A stretch of 64,000 nucleotides of DNA, from NCBI RefSeq assembly GCF_020740535.1, contig NZ_CP082362.1, positions 6,569,501 through 6,633,500 of the forward strand, in the 5' to 3' direction. This DNA comes from Streptomyces profundus (lineage in GTDB: Bacteria > Actinomycetota > Actinomycetes > Streptomycetales > Streptomycetaceae). Both the position numbers and the translations under genes were made by a program. Positions 63,220-64,000 of the stretch are shown here, piece by piece. How positions within the stretch are numbered: the stretch's first letter is position 1; each line of letters begins with the position of its first letter. The notes beneath the pieces are model-generated. The model ran no database searches. It was not told the DNA's origin and saw only the letters and a program-made list of their open reading frames with translations.

Positions 63220-64000
63220 TCAGCCCCCGCTACGGCGGGCCAGGTCCCGCAGATCCCGCGCGCGGTGTCCCGCCGCGACCAGCGGACGGAACCACGGAAC
63301 TCCGCGATAGTGCCAGCGCGGCGGGAACGGGCCGTCGCCGAAGGCCGAGGGGGCCGGTTCGCCGAGTGCCCGCCGGGCCATCAGCCGCCCGAGCAGGACC
63401 GACATCGGCAGCCCCCGGCCGCAGTAGCCGACCGCGTAGTGGATCCCGTCGCTGACCCCCAGATGCGGGACCTGGTCGAAGGTGAAGCCGAGCCGGCCGC
63501 CCCAGGAGTGGGTGATCTCGACATCCGCCAGGGCCGGGAAGCGGCGGACCACCGACGCGCGCAGCCGCGCCCGGATCCGCGCGGGCGGCGTTCCCGTGGA
63601 CAGGTCAAGCCGGCCGCCGTAGACCAGGCGACCCTCGCCGGTGACCCGGAAGTAGTTCTTGCGCGCGTGGGCCGTGGTGACGGTCCGTCGGCTGAACGCG
63701 GACCGCAGCGCCGACGGCAGCGGCGCCGTGGCGATCATGTAGCTGCCCACCGGATACACCCGCCGCCCGAGCCACGGCACCAGGCCGTCGGTGTACCCGT
63801 CCGTGGCCACCAGCACCCGGTCGGCCGTCGTCTCGCCGGCCCCGTGGCGGACGGCGAAGGAACCGCCGCGACGTCGGACGCGGGCCACGGGGGTGTGGGG
63901 GACGAACCGGCCGCCCCGCCGCTGGAAGCGGGCGACCAACTCCCCGAGCAGCCGGTACGGGTTCACCGTGGAGGAGCCCTCGTCCAGCACGCCCAGCCGG
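63220..64000 (-). CDS. FAD-dependent amine oxidase/DAO-family oxidoreductase (5' part outside window)
   Basis: The C-terminal 259 residues are visible; the start lies beyond base 64000. The part reading GSSTVNPYRLLGELVARFQRRGGRF, then VARVRRRGGSF, ADRVLVATDGYTDGL and a final GIHYAVGYCGRGLPMSVLLGRLMA matches the DAO family (gamma-glutamylputrescine oxidase, PuuB-like, and glycine/sarcosine oxidases). The N-terminal FAD-binding GxGxxG is not in view. It would oxidise a secondary or primary amine; substrate unknown. A hairpin follows the stop. Confidence 0.85.
   Translation of the reverse strand, partial: RLGVLDEGSSTVNPYRLLGELVARFQRRGGRFVPHTPVARVRRRGGSFAVRHGAGETTADRVLVATDGYTDGLVPWLGRRVYPVGSYMIATAPLPSALRSAFSRRTVTTAHARKNYFRVTGEGRLVYGGRLDLSTGTPPARIRARLRASVVRRFPALADVEITHSWGGRLGFTFDQVPHLGVSDGIHYAVGYCGRGLPMSVLLGRLMARRALGEPAPSAFGDGPFPPRWHYRGVPWFRPLVAAGHRARDLRDLARRSGG

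Overview
The window is high-GC actinobacterial DNA, very probably Streptomyces or a close relative. Evidence: heavy third-position G/C, GTG and TTG starts, rare TTA codons, a LuxR regulator of the LAL type, membrane Ser/Thr kinases fused to PQQ beta-propellers, and long runs of genes joined by 4-bp ATGA/GTGA overlaps. No tRNA, rRNA, insertion sequence or CRISPR array was seen. Calls rest on reading motifs in translated frames; no database search was run.

Layout. 1-4.4 kb: end of an MFS drug exporter, a perfect 16-bp terminator stem, then a large ATPase-LuxR (LAL) regulator with an in-frame TTA codon. 4.4-11.0 kb (minus strand): three tandem membrane proteins with a kinase-like domain, one membrane segment and a PQQ-type propeller; the middle one is a pseudokinase. 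11.1-12.6 kb (minus): secreted GH43 glycosidase. 12.6-13.3 kb: 746-bp non-coding region, partly AT-richer, with a perfect TGTGA-N6-TCACA (Crp-type) palindrome.

13.3-36.2 kb (plus): a biosynthetic cluster. It opens with a 19-residue peptide gene (MTNQDFLASREAGETATKW) and a 13-bp hairpin. A translationally coupled run follows: HEAT-repeat/formylglycine-generating-enzyme-like protein, class II aldolase-like protein, luciferase-like monooxygenase, A-T-C-T NRPS, methyltransferase, PLP aminotransferase (TTA codon), FMN split-barrel-like protein, MFS exporter and a 3369-aa C-A-T-C-A*-T-C-A-T-TE NRPS. An ectoine-hydroxylase-like dioxygenase and a stand-alone adenylation enzyme close the set. The first A domain lacks the amine-binding Asp and the second A domain of the large NRPS is ruined, so two carrier proteins need loading in trans. 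I infer a roughly five-unit product with a non-amino-acid or unusual starter. A tiny ribosomal peptide at the head of an NRPS operon is the most unusual feature of the window.

36.3-46.1 kb (minus): an MFS protein plus a catabolic/uptake operon (binding protein, alpha/beta hydrolase, ABC ATPase and permease, NicC-like flavin monooxygenase, DUF35 protein, thiolase, CoA-transferase, IclR regulator), with a 21-bp IclR-style palindrome upstream of its first gene. 46.3-50.5 kb (minus): MMPL exporter with a NarL-type two-component system and a 13-bp-arm palindrome upstream. 50.8-55.6 kb: arylamine N-acetyltransferase, APH-like phosphotransferase, P450, small EF-hand-like protein, and a membrane-anchored protein of unknown function. 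55.6-61.9 kb (minus): a second NitT/TauT-type ABC uptake operon with a metallo-beta-lactamase-fold hydrolase, an amidohydrolase and a class II aldolase. 62.1-64 kb: a ribbon-helix-helix/Clp-N protein and the truncated end of a FAD amine oxidase-like gene.
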